Part shown: piece after piece, positions 28,523 to 40,450 of the stretch
Layout: each line of letters opens with the position of its first letter
Numbering within the stretch: position 1 is the stretch's first letter
NCBI GenBank assembly: GCA_030141605.1
Contig: JAQGDQ010000309.1
Span: 152,568 to 216,567 of the forward strand
From: Tubiluchus corallicola
Lineage: Eukaryota > Priapulida > Priapulimorpha > Priapulimorphida > Tubiluchidae
Length of the DNA stretch: 64,000 bases
Direction: 5' to 3'
The notes under the pieces: generated by a model
Told to the model about the DNA's origin: nothing
Databases searched by the model: none
What the model saw: only the letters and a program-made list of their open reading frames with translations
Program-made: the position numbers and the translations under genes

Positions 28523-31002
28523 CTACTGCATGCTTGGCGCTGTCGTAGAATACCCATAAAGAGGCTGGCCCATGTGCCCTACAGACTGCTCTCCTGCGAA
28601 CTGTGTTTGTTGTTGAACTTGCATTCCTCGTGTAGCCAAAACTCCACTTGGTTGGCCAGGTACGTGATATACAACTCCTGGAATACTCCCTGTTCCACAG
28701 CAAACTGCCTTGCAGCAAAGAGAAGCAGACAAAATAGAGGACAGCATTTCTATACATGCTAATACTATTTGGATCGAAAAAGCAACCTTAACTAATATGA
28801 TGGCATTGTAAGATGCGCAGCCAATATGACAGTCACCTGCAGTAGTTAAGTATACACTAGCTACAATTAAAAGGATGCCTGCAAATACGGCAGCAAAAAT
28901 ACTTAACACCATGAAAGAAATGATCAACCATTTCTTTTTTTGGCCGGTCCCAGCTGCACCGATACCTAAGCCTCCGGCAATAATGAAGAAAATTCCGCAC
29001 CAAATGCCAGCACCAATGGAGTAATTCGTTATTATTAATGCTATTTCCAAGATAAGTGCAACCCAGCCACACACAACCTACAAAAACAGAAACCAACTTT
29101 ACTTACTAACTAAACTAAATTTATTTCACTAACTGGATTCATACCCAAAACTTGTGACACAGCTGACCATTCCTAGGATTTTACTTCTCTGCTAGTTGTA
29201 GTGATGGGAATCGATTATCGTTTTATCTATGAAAAATCGATCTTTTTATCGATTTTCGAATCTATACAAACAAAATTGATTTTTTTGTCTATTATCGAAA
29301 TGATAAAATAAATGATTATCACCACAGAACATCGATACAATTAGAGCATCTATACCGAAATCGATGTGTCATTTCAGCGATAATTGTGTGATCTAGCAAT
29401 AATAAACATATTATTTATATTATTGTGTTATTAACTTCAAAACTTGGTAGCATAAATTACATAAAATGATGCTTCGCAGTTTGCACAGTGTAGTACAATG
29501 TGTACAATGCTTGTAAAACACTTTTGTAAAGCGCTTATCGAAATTGAAATCGTATCGCAATTTTTTGCAATATGCTTATCGAGATCGTAAGTTATGTACT
29601 TATGTACCGTAAGTTTTGCATCGATTCCCATCACTATGCTAGTTAAATATTGTGCAAAGTTGTATGGGAACATATGGGAAGATTTTAGCTAGCTGCAATA
29701 ACTAGCTCTTAATTAAATTTCTAATTTAATATAGATTACTAGGAATCATTTTGGTAAATAAACCTATTATTTATTACCAGGCAATAAAAGGCATATTTCA
29801 GCCTGAAGGTTAAATGAGCTTAAAAACAACTTTTGAATTCATTTCAAGTCAGTTAGCACATGCTCAAGCATGAAAAAACATGAACAAGTCTTGCATGAAC
29901 CAGGTCTAATGCATCTGCAAGAAGGAGCAGTGCCACCAATTAGTAGATATCAATTTTCCATTCCAGATTTCTTTATTGCTGAAGCTACATTTTATGTTTA
30001 CAAATCAACTAATTGATCTTGCATGAAATATTGCAGTCATATCTTGGCTAGCACTCCAGATTTTTCCATAACAAACCTCATTTCATGTCAGTTCTGCAGC
30101 TTCCACACATCAAAGGTCAGTTGCTACATTAAATCTTCTTCTAAAAATGATGCCCTTAGGATCTATCATCATTTGTTCCCCAAATCCCACTAATTTGTTC
30201 ATAAAGGCCCACCTCATTTTTCCTGACACTTCGCCAAGATTACAGATTTGTGAAATATACAGAAGCCAAGTGGTACGGTAGTTGTCAGCCGACCAGACGT
30301 TATGGGTTCGAATGTCATTCGAGTCGAGATACTTCGGATCATGTATAAAACTTGACTACGTGGTACGAAAAGCTGCCAAACAGTGCGCTAATCACCTGTC
30401 CTTCTTGGGTACCAAGGCTACGAAAATTGATGCCCTAAGCACTCACCCCAACGCCATGCCAGTCTGGAATGGGACCTCGAAGAAAATCTCTGAAAACTAC
30501 AATCTCAGCCAAATGGCAAGAGATATCTCCTTGCGATTTGTGAATTGTGTTACATTGGAAATGTGTTTTTACTCACATTATTCTACTAAAAACTCTTACA
30601 TTAAGTGGCTATTAACCTTGTCTGGGATTTGTTTCTTTTGCCTTAGCTTTATTTATTCAGACCTAAAACAATAAGTCTATATATTGTTTTAATCATAGCA
30701 ATTGAAACTACCATTTTTAACTCTCAAAATATTCATACCTGTAGAACAGAAAGAATTTTTGCAAACTTTTCAGCAAACTCTAGTTGCTGAGCAGTTGTCA
30801 AATTGGCTTGTGTGAAAGGTGATTGGTTCACTATACGTGGATAGTTTGTTGCAAAAGCTCCTTCGGGCGCAATTGCTCTTTGAGGTGCAGAAATTGGAGG
30901 AAATACAACTTGTCGAGCATGGCCTGTGGCAGGTACTGCTTGTGGAGTTGCAGCGGGAGTATACGAAGGCGCTTTCATATCTGTATCTTCTGTGTCATGC
31001 AT
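28523..31002 (-). CDS. MS4A/CD20-like four-TM protein, copy 1
   Basis: Coding exons on the minus strand are 31002-30739 (88 codons) and 29077-28523 (184 codons plus stop), joined at phase 0 (CAG/GTATGA donor, TTTTTGTAG acceptor): 272 residues. The exon with the ATG starts at an acceptor near 31042, so a 5' UTR exon lies upstream. The cytosolic N-terminus is Pro/Ala-rich. TM1 begins LQVVCGWVALILEIALI across the splice. TM2 is GAGIWCGIFFIIAGGLGIG, the best MS4A hallmark. TM3 is IISFMVLSIFAAVFAGILL. A loop with two cysteines precedes TM4 (IQIVLACIEMLSSILSA), then a CCKAVCCG patch that may be palmitoylated and a Gln/Gly-rich tail. MS4A proteins are plasma-membrane or endosomal receptor-associated or chemosensory proteins; the role here is unknown. 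Confidence 0.85.
29198..29636. mobile_element. hAT-type MITE, family 2, in MS4A copy 1 intron
   Basis: Inverted ends TAGTGATGGGAATCGA, with a perfect 8-bp duplication TGCTAGTT at 29190-29197 and 29637-29644. 439 bp, non-coding, rich in ATCGAT-type subterminal motifs. Confidence 0.85.
30263..30350 (+). mobile_element. tRNA-derived SINE-like head
   Basis: AGTGGTACGGTAGTTGTCAG (A-box-like) followed 20-30 bases on by GGGTTCGAATGTC (B-box-like). A matching block is in unit 2 at about 37903-37975. No tail or target duplication found. Confidence 0.4.
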
Positions 31003-31277
31003 GTGCAGTATGATTCTATGGTGAAATAGTAGCCTGTTGTAACTGAAAAACAGATAATGTTAATAATTACTTGTTATTTTACTAAAATCACATTTGTAGC
31101 ACTTGGTTTAGAATCAGCTAACGCACTGTCTATTTTTACCTGCTTTACAAAATAAAGCTTACATGACATTACGTACAAAATAACCCTGTTAGAACTACTC
31201 AAAATGAAGAATATGAAAAGATACCAACGTGAACATTATGAAACAAAGCCCACACAACTGCGCAACAACTTTAGATA

Positions 31278-31340
31278 ACACACACACACAAACACACACA
31301 CACACAGACAAAAACACAAACACACACACACAGAGACAGA

Positions 31341-31385
<45 letters not shown>

Positions 31386-31388
31386 GCA
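31278..31388. repeat. (CA)n microsatellite
   Basis: Interrupted CA repeats upstream of MS4A copy 1. Its duplicate is at 39008-39080. Confidence 0.95.
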
Positions 31389-31805
31389 CACTAAAACAAT
31401 AATATATATCCAATATAAATTTATCATAAAAACTAAAATATATGTTACACAATGAATAATAAATTGCAATATTAATTAATAATTTCAAAACTTACTTACT
31501 AAGGCAACACCTTTTCGATTACAAAAATATCTACTTCCTTGAGTGATGCTGTTTTCAAACTGATTTCATCTAAACTTGAGTTGCTTGTACGTTTGAAAAT
31601 AGGTGTAATATCAAAGATCAATATTTTTGAAGTGCTTTTGCTAGCACAAAATGTGTATGACTAAATTTCTGTCAACTGAGACCCTTTGTAATGTTTGCTA
31701 GAAGAATATCTTTGCTTTAACCTGACTCAGCTTTATGAATATTCTAGTTGTTTAGTCACGTAACTATATGATGTCGTGCATCTTCATTGTGTGCTTTGTA
31801 ATATT

Positions 31806-32097
31806 CTAACAAACTACACACTCATGCGTAAGCACACAAGTAAATTTGAATTTTGAATTTTTATCTTAAAACTTGCATAGTTTCGCAAACAAGATTAAAA
31901 CGCTCGTAGAATATTTTTGCTGTTGAAAATTGTTACTTTGTGATATCGTCAATAGCTGGGCTCGCCGGCCCTTAAATAAGCTTTTAATCTATTGTTTTTG
32001 TTGTTAGAAACGATTTCGCAGTACTAATTTGTTAAAATGTATACTTTTTGTCAGACTTGAAAATGGGGAAGTATATGAAAAATCATCCTATCTTCCT
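31806..32097 (+). mobile_element. TTAA MITE family B, 5'-truncated copy in unit 1
   Basis: Matches the right half of the family and ends CCTATCTTCCT followed by TTAA at 32098-32101. The left end is missing. Confidence 0.75.
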
Positions 32098-32684
32098 TTA
32101 ATAATTATTTCAGAAAGATAAAAGAAATACCACGCCTTCTGGAAGTTATTTCAATGCCCGCAAAAAATGTTAGAAGGATTTAATAATAAAAGTGTGTAAT
32201 TAGTAAAATCACTTCAAAATCGCGATTAATTCATGTCTACTTTCAATTCCAAATTGTTACATTGCTAGAACGTTAGAATGCGTGTAAGCTCGTGTCAGTA
32301 CCTAAACCAACGACTTATCCCCTGCAGTTCACTAAAGAATTAAAGACAGTAAAAAACGAAAACTTCCTCGGCATTGAACCTAGGTTACTCACACGAAAAC
32401 CGGATACAGTTCCCCTACACCAAAGAAGTATGAATGTGAATTAAAATGTCATTTTTGCACTCACATGCCAAAATGACTGTGCCTTATCCGGTTTCTTACT
32501 GTTGCTTGACGTACTTTATCGTACTTGTAAACAATTAAGCGATATAAATTTTCAGAAACAGCATGTAAACTAGTAATAAAAAGTTAGCTGTTTATACGCC
32601 CAAACCAATATCAACAAAAACGGCAATACGGCTTTAATTTGGTGCGATAAATTTGAAATAAATTTATTTTATAAAGTACAAAGA

Positions 32685-32686
32685 NN
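32685..32686. other. Two undetermined bases (NN)
   Basis: The only ambiguous bases in the window, about 44 bp before the junction of the two duplication units. They may mark an assembly join. Confidence 0.95.
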
Positions 32687-34189
32687 TCGAAAAGAAGAAG
32701 AAATTTCAGACATTTAGTGATAAAATAAAGCTCAAGTTACGTACAATACATATTTTGGAGTAAAATTTAAAAAAGGCAAATGTGCATGTCACCGTCGTTT
32801 ATTGTATTATACGAGTGAGCCTATTGAAAAAGTATGGCTTATATTGTCGTGTCCCCATCTTGTGTGAGGTGCATCAACTGTGTATTGTTGTTGGTTGTCA
32901 ACTACTCTAATAGAACAGTTGCACACTGGTCGTTCGTTTGCACCATTTAATATTGTGTCGTATAACAATCATTGTGTAATAGCAAGAAGCCAAATAAACA
33001 TCATAATTAAATCTCCATTGTGCTCAGTTTTTTAGTTAAAGTTTGTTAGTAAATCTATCGGGTGGCGCAAAAAAGTACCGAAGTTTCGACTGCAATTATA
33101 GTATTAGAAGCAAGTGCCCTGCAAAACTGAAGTTTCACAGCATGCTATTGCAATACATTAGCCTTTGGCTGTGAACGTAACGAGTATTTAGGTTTAGCAG
33201 TTTTCAAGTTATGGCCGAAAGCTTTTGTACGTTAAAAAATTAAATGCCTGAACAATGTTCACTTAATCACCAATTGAAAAACGGTAAAGCATTGATAAAT
33301 GGCATGGATGAAAATGGAGTGTAATCCCCTGGATTAAGAATCTGGATTTGCTGAAAAACAAAGTGTTCCAAGGCCACACAGAATTGTTTGTTACTGACAA
33401 ACTAAAGGCACAAATTGTTGAGTTCTAGAATCAAGTTACCCCTTAAAGGATGATTTTCCACAACGTAAGTCAATCAAAAATATGTTACGAACACACAAAT
33501 AATTAATATTATCAAAGTCCACAGGCCAACTGTACAATATAGAGGCGTAAAAGAGCCAAAGATGAAATACAGAATACTAACCCGTTGAGGTTATTGGATG
33601 CCACTCTTCTTAAACTGCTGAAGATGGGAGAGGTCGGGTGTGGGCTAACAACCCATACCCGCAAGAAGCATGGCACTGGAGTGTCACGGCCTTATACGCC
33701 TCCTGGTGTGGAAAGTAACAGGATAATTGAAGCAGAAAAATGACAGATTTTGCTCATAAATTACTTTCTCTTTTTCTGTTTCTTATACAAACTGACAATT
33801 ATATGAATATGCGGAATTCGATTGTAGAAAACAGAAAACATAGATTACTATCACAAAGGGGTAATACATCAAATTTTTACTGTACAAAATAACGATGTTG
33901 TATGTAAAATATTACTATCATTATTATTATTGTGTGAAATTGTGTGTCTAGTTCTACCAAAGGTCTTTTCAAAACGTCAATTTTTTTCACCTTCACTCTT
34001 TTTTAAAATATGATTTTCTTATATATTTAATTTTCATGCAAATAACGATAACATATATAAAGAACTTATCAGGTTTTATAGATAAAAATTATGCTCAATT
34101 ATTTACCAGACAACTTTAAATCATTATTTAATCTACCATGCTAATAAGTGCCCAAATTAATCAAACTTTTTGCCAAATAAACTGTAGCT

Positions 34190-34350
34190 GACTTGATGAC
34201 TTTTTAGTCAATTCGCCACCTTATTTCGTTGACTTTATAATTACTTTATTAACACATTTATTACTCTAATTAGGTTTGTATATTTTTATTACATGTATAA
34301 TTTTCTGAAATGCTAAAGAGAAAAATAAACTTGATTTGATTTGATTTTAA
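34190..34350 (+). mobile_element. LINE 3' end with (GATTT)n tail, unit 2 copy
   Basis: Duplicate of 26195-26360, carried along in the segmental duplication. Confidence 0.5.
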
Positions 34351-34557
34351 TTTACGACAGAGGAACAACAGTGAACGTTAATATCCCTATATCGTAGCTC
34401 ACTTGCATGTGTATTTAAAGATGTTCTTCATTGTTACGTACCTTTAGCATTCGATGCTGCTACTTGATTTATAGCATTTGTATTCCTATTTTGTATGCTG
34501 TTAAACGTAATTCTCGTTGAAGTGGTATAAAAACTAACGAATGTGATATTTTAGATT

Positions 34558-34760
34558 GATAGATAGATATTTTATTTCTGAAAATCAAATTTTTATTTGA
34601 AAATTACAAAATCTATGTGTGCCCGGTGGTTTTATCAGTGGGCAGAACTCAGGTAATGATTTTCAGGTTATACTAACCATTTCGTCCAACATGTATGCTG
34701 CCCAAGGTATATTCACAGTTACAAAAAGTTATATAAAAATGTTTTATATGTTCTACAATA
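34558..34760 (-). mobile_element. Retroposon 3' end with GATA tail, unit 2 copy
   Basis: Duplicate of 26574-26740. It starts GATAGATAGATATTTTATTT on the + strand. Confidence 0.55.
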
Positions 34761-36179
34761 TTATATATACAATGTTACACAGTTATGGCAAAATCTATGC
34801 ATATCATTTAAAATTTTAAATATAATAATATTAGGCCTATCCTCCGTAACTGCAGAGAGATCTACAGTAATGATAACTAAGTATAAACGAAGTTATAGTG
34901 TTAGCCAGAGTTGTAATAATAAGTAACAGTGATAGCAATATGCCAGTTGGTTCGTTAAATTTTAACATGGTTGCCGTTTCAGGTTTTGGCTAGTAAAGTC
35001 TCTTGCGTAAGAACATTTCAAGTCGTGTGAAAATTTCTAACACTTTACGTTACTTAAAGGGGTGGGTAGCAAAATATCAGATAAGTACCACATCAATAAT
35101 AATTATCAACTGCAGCGGTGACATAACACCGCTCTCAACGCACCTAAAGTACTGAAGTTGATGTCGTATTACCTTATAATACTCTCTATCAGTAATGAGA
35201 TTAAACATTCCAACCTCTAAAGGCCAATAAATCAATAATGTTTACTGTTTTTTGGGAAATTCCGACCTCAAGCACCTAAGTCAGCAGTTTTTATGGGTAA
35301 CGTTATTATGATGTTTGTCAAACATGGCTTGTGTTTCAATCAAACGCATGTAAAGCAATTAATAACATGTAAAAACATTTTTTAATTTGTATTTATTTGT
35401 TTATCCATTCAGTGTTACGAATAGAATTACAATTTCATTATTCTGTTGATAAATTTGACATGCTTCCGCGCAGAAGTGCCATGGGTGTAACTAACATTAG
35501 CTTCAGTTACGTCCAACATCCTACATACGACTTAGCTACAGCAGATGAAAAGAATAAACAACAGTGCGGAAAACTAATAGGTGAATTAACAAAATAATGT
35601 TGATGATGACGACAATAATGGCGACATTAACAATAACAGCTAAATAATGGTTATAATGGTGAAGATCATGACATATCAGTTATAATAATGATAATTGATT
35701 CTAGCGATAAAGATGATATTGAAGAACCAAGGCCGATCGATGGCCTGCACAAATTGAACAAATTTTTGAACTGGCACGAGAATCAGTATTAAAATAATGA
35801 ACGATTCAGTGAGAATTGAGTGATCAGTCGCAATATAGATCAATTAGACTGATAAGTGTCAACGACTGATTTTTGCTTGCGTTAAATATACTTTAATTAT
35901 TTTGATCTAGCATTTTGAATTTTTGTATGTTTAGGTCTCTCCATAATAGTTTCTATACCTAACTTTATTCTATTGTTGACTGTAACAGTTTTAACAACAA
36001 GTTTTAGAAAAAAATTAGAATTTAAAATAAGCATATACATTATTATTTAATTTTACATGTGCTTCACTGCTTTGTTAATACGTATAAAATGTATACGTGA
36101 ATTATCAAGATTCAAAATTTGTATTTTTAAAAGTACTCTTCAATAATTAGCTGTGTATTATGTTTCTTATATTCTGAAT

Positions 36180-38705
36180 CTACTGCATACTTGGCGCTGT
36201 CATACCATACGCATAAAGAGGCTGACCCATGTGCCCTGCAGACTGCTCTCCTGCGAACTGTGTTTGTTGTTGAACTTGCATTCCACCTGTAGCCAAAACT
36301 CCACCTGGTTGTACGTGATATACAACTCCTGGAATACTCCCTGTTCCACAGCAAACTGCCTTGCAGCAAAGGGACGCAGACAAAATAGAGGACAGCATTT
36401 CTATAGATGCTAATACTATTTGGATCCAGAAAACAGCCTTAACAAATATGATGGGATGGTAAGATTCGCAGCCAAGCTCATAACAATAATATGCATCAGC
36501 TATGGATACACTAGCTGAAATTAAAAGGATGCCTGCAAATACGGCAGCAAGAATACTTAACACCATGAAAGAAATGATCAAGCATTTCTGTTTTTGGCTA
36601 GTTCCAGCTGCACCAAGACCTAAGCCTCCGGCAATAATGAAGAAAATCCCGCACCAAATGCCAGCACCAGTGGCGAAGTAAGTTATTGCTATTATTAATG
36701 CTATTTCCAGCATAAGTGCAACACAGCCACACAGAACCTACAAAGGCAGAAAGTTGTAACTTTACTTCGCTGACTGTCTTAATGGTTTCATATGCAAAAC
36801 TTGTGACACAGCTGACCATTCCTAGGATTTTACTTCTCTGCTAGTTGTAGTGATGGGAATCGATTATCGTTTATCTATGAAAAATCGATCTTTTTAACGA
36901 TTTTCGAATGGATACAAAGCAAAATTGATTTTGTTTTGTCTATTATTTGTTTTGTGAAAAAATAAATGATTATCACAACAGAACATCGATACAATTAGAG
37001 CATCTATGTCAAAATCGGTGTGTCATTTCAGTGATAATTGTGTGCTCTAGCAATAATAAACATATTATTTACATTACCGTGTTATTAACTTCAAAACATG
37101 GTAGCATTAATTACATAAAATGATGCTTCGCGGTTTGCACTGTGTAGTACAGTGTGTACAATGCTTGTAACACAATTTTGTAAAACGCTTATCGAAATAG
37201 AAATCGTATCGCAATTTTTTGAAATGTGCTTATCGAAATCGTACCGTAAGTTTTGCATCGATTCCCATCACTATGCTTGTGAAATATTGTGCAAAGTTGT
37301 ATGGGAACGTATGGGAAGATTTTAGCTAGCTGCAACAACTAGCTCTTAATTAAATTTCTAATTTAATATTGATTACTAGGAATCATTTTGGTAAATAAAC
37401 CTATCATTTATTACCAGGTAATAAAAGGCATATTTCAGCTCGAAGGTTAAAATGAGCTTAAAAACAACTTTTAAATTCATTTCAAGTCAGCTAGCACATG
37501 CTCAAGCATGAAAAACATAAACAAGTCTTGCATGAACCAGGTTAAATGCATATGCAAGAAAGAGCAGTGCCACCAATTACTAGATATCAATTTTGCATTC
37601 CAGATTTCTTTACTGCTGAAGCTACATTTTATTTTTACAAATCAACTAATTGATCTTGCATGAATATTGCAGTCATATCTTGGCTAACACTCCAGATTTT
37701 TCCACAACGAACCTCGTTTGATGTCAATTCTGTAGCTTCGACACATCAAAGGTCAGTTGCTACATTAAATCTACTTCTAAAAATGATGCCCTTAGGATCT
37801 ATCGTCATTGGTTCCCAAAGTCCCACCAATTTGTTCATAAAGGCCCACCTCTTTTTTCCTGACACTTTGCCAAGATTACAGATTTGAGAAATATACTGTA
37901 GCCAAGTGGTACGGCAGTTGTCAGCCGATCTGGACTTTATGGGTTCGAATGTCATTCGTGTCGAGATACTTCGAATCATGTTTCAAACAGATATAACTGT
38001 TTAGCCTTAACTTGACTGTTGAGAGTCTTAATTTGACTACATGGTCATGCGCAGGGTACGAAAAGCTGCCAAACAGTGAGCTAATCACCTGTCCTTCTTG
38101 GGTACCAAGGCTACGAAAATTGATGCCCTAAGCACTCACCCCAACGCCAGACCCGTCTGGCATGGGACCTCGAAGAAAATCTCGGAAGACTACAACCTCA
38201 GCAGATTCAAGACAAATGGCAAGAGATATCTCCTTGCGATTTGTGAATTGTGTTACATTGGAAATGTGTTTTTGCTCACATTATTCTACTAAAACCTCTT
38301 ACATTAAGTGGCTATTGACCTTGTCTGGGATTTGTTGCCTTTGCCTTAACTTTATTTATTCAGGCCTGAAACAATAAGTCTATATAATGTTTTAATCACA
38401 GCAATTAAAACTACCATTTTTAGCTTTCATAATATTCATACCTGTAGAACAGAAAGAATTTTTGCAAACTTTTCAGCAAACTCTAGTTGCTTAGCAGTTG
38501 TCAAATTGGCTTGTATGAAAAGTTGTTGGTTCACTATACGTGGATAGCTTGTTAGAAAAGCTCCTTCAGGCGCAATTGCTGTTTGAGGCGCAGAAATTGG
38601 AGCAACTACAACTTGTGGAGCATGGCCTGTGGCAGGTACTGCTTGTGGAGTTGCTGCAGAAGCATACGAAGGTGGCTTCATATCTGTATTTTCTGTGTCA
38701 TGCAT
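36180..38705 (-). CDS. MS4A/CD20-like four-TM protein, copy 2
   Basis: Minus-strand coding exons are 38705-38442 (88 codons) and 36737-36180 (185 codons plus stop), joined at phase 0: 273 residues. The same splice sites as copy 1 are kept, and the ATG exon has an acceptor near 38740. TM segments are conserved (GAGIWCGIFFIIAGGLGLG; FMVLSILAAVFAGILLISA; IQIVLASIEMLSSILSA), as is CCKAVCCG. Differences cluster in the extracellular loop between TM3 and TM4 (ADAYYCYELGCESYHP here, TTAGDCHIGCASYNA in copy 1) and in the N-terminus, where this copy has a PPSY motif (PPxY type) and copy 1 has APSY. Both frames are intact, so both copies are probably functional. Confidence 0.85.
36847..37273. mobile_element. 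hAT-type MITE, family 2, unit 2 copy
   Basis: Same insertion as 29198-29636, duplicated with the segment. The TAGTGATGGGAATCGA ends are kept; the right flank has decayed (TGCTTGTG). Confidence 0.8.
37903..37975 (+). mobile_element. tRNA-derived SINE-like head, unit 2 copy
   Basis: AGTGGTACGGCAGTTGTCAG followed by GGGTTCGAATGTC. Duplicate of the block at 30263. Confidence 0.4.
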
Positions 38706-39007
38706 GTCTGGTATGGTTCTATGGTGAAGCCAGTTGTAACTGAAAAACAGATAATATTAATATTTATTTGTTATTTCACTAAAACATTTTGTAGCACTTA
38801 GTTTAGAATCAGCTAAACGCACCATGTATTTTCACCTGCTTTAGAAAATAAAATTGAGTCGCTATAGTATTTCAATGAGACAATGTGTAACATGACATTA
38901 CATACAAAATAACCCTGTTAGAAATACTCAGAATGAAGAATATATAAATATACCAACGTGAACGTTATGAAACTATGCCCACACAACTGCACAACTACTT
39001 TAGATAA

Positions 39008-39042
39008 AACACACACACACGTGCACACCCTCACACATGCAC

Positions 39043-39080
<38 letters not shown>
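39008..39080. repeat. (CA)n microsatellite, unit 2 copy
   Basis: CA dinucleotides with GCA interruptions, at the same place as in unit 1. Confidence 0.95.
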
Positions 39081-39082
<2 letters not shown>

Positions 39083-39539
39083 GAAAACAAGAATATATAT
39101 TCAATATAAATATAGCTTAAAAACGAAAGTATATGTTACACAATGAATAATAAATTGCATTATTAATTAAGAATTTCAAAATTTACCTTGTAAGTCAACA
39201 CCTTTTCGATTACAAGAATATGAACTTCCTTGAGTGACGCTGTTTTTAAACTGATTTCGTCTAAACTTAAGTTGCTTGTGCGTTTGCCAATAGGTGTAAT
39301 ATCAAAGATCAATATTTTTGAAGTGTTTTTGCTAGCGCAAAGTATCAGAGTTTATTGCACTATTTTGTGTATGACTAAATTTCTGTCAACTTAGACCCTT
39401 AGTAATGTTTGCTAGAAGAATATCTTTGTTTTAACCTGACTCAGCTTTATGAATATTCTAGTTGTTTAGTCCAGTAACTTTGGCCATTACTGTATGATGT
39501 CATGCATCTTCATTGTGTGCTTTGTAATATTCTGACAAA

Positions 39540-39815
39540 CTACACACTCATGCGTAAGCACACAAGTAAATTTGAATTTTGAATTTTTATCTTTAGAACT
39601 TGCATAGTTTCGCAAACTCTCGTAGAATATTTTTGCTGTTGAAAATTATGTTAGTTTGTGATATCATCAATAGTTGGGCCCTCCGGCCTTTAAATAAGCT
39701 TTTAACCTATTGTTTAGTGGTTAGAAACGCTTTCGCAGTACTAATTGTGTTAAAATGTATACTTTTTGTCAGACTTGAAAATGGGGACGTATATGAAAAA
39801 TCATCCTATCTTCCT
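39540..39815 (+). mobile_element. TTAA MITE family B, truncated copy in unit 2
   Basis: Right half of the family, ending CCTATCTTCCT with TTAA at 39816-39819. Duplicated together with the unit 1 copy. Confidence 0.75.
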
Positions 39816-40450
39816 TTAATAATTATTTCAGAAAGATAAAAGAAATGCCACGCCTTCTGGAACTTATTTCAATGCCCGCAAAAAATGTTAAAAGGATTTA
39901 ATAATAAAAGTGTGTAATTAGTAAAATCACTTCAAAATCGAGATTAATTCATGTCTACTTTCAATTCCAAATTGTTACATTGCTAGAACGTTGTGACGCG
40001 TGTAAGCTCGTGTCAGTACCTAAACCAACGACTTATCCCCTGCAGTACACTAAAGAATTAAAGACAGTAAAAAACGAAACCTTCCTCGGCATTGAACCTA
40101 GGTTACTCACACGAAAACCGGATACGGTTCCCCTACACCAAAGAATCATGAATGCGACTCAAAATTTTACTTTTTGTGCTCACATGCCAAAATGACTGGG
40201 CCTTATCCGGTTTCTTACTGTTGCTTGACGTAGTTTATCGTACTTGTAAACAATTAAGCGATATAAATTTTTAGAAACTGCATGTAAACTGGTAATAAAA
40301 AGTTAGATGTATATACGCCCAAACGAATATTAGCAAAAACGGCAATACGGCTTTAATTTGGAGCGATAAACCTGAAATAAATTTATTTTATATAGTACAA
40401 AAATCGAAAAACAAGAAGAAACTGCAGAAATTTAGCGAAAAAATAATAAT

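Larger units (their letters stand above)
24716..32729. repeat. Tandem segmental duplication, unit 1 (~8.0 kb)
   Basis: From GCTCAAGTTACGTACAATA at 24716 to 32729, the sequence is repeated as a diverged direct copy from 32730. Matching landmarks in the same order: GGTGGCGCAAAAAAGTACCG (25036/33060), retroposon tails, the MS4A exons, a hAT-type MITE, a tRNA-like block, a CA repeat and a truncated MITE B. Unit 1 has about 360 bp (about 26990-27350) that unit 2 lacks. Confidence 0.93.
32730..40450. repeat. Tandem segmental duplication, unit 2 (~7.7 kb)
   Basis: Direct diverged copy of unit 1, from GCTCAAGTTACGTACAATA at 32730 to about 40450, where similarity ends after the GAAGAAGAAA-type block. 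Small indels and substitutions throughout suggest an old duplication rather than an assembly echo. Confidence 0.92.

Noticed and set aside
30282-30674. A 130-residue protein in the MS4A intron
   Set aside because: The frame is not kept in the duplicate at 38.1 kb, overlaps a tRNA-like block and shows no domain.
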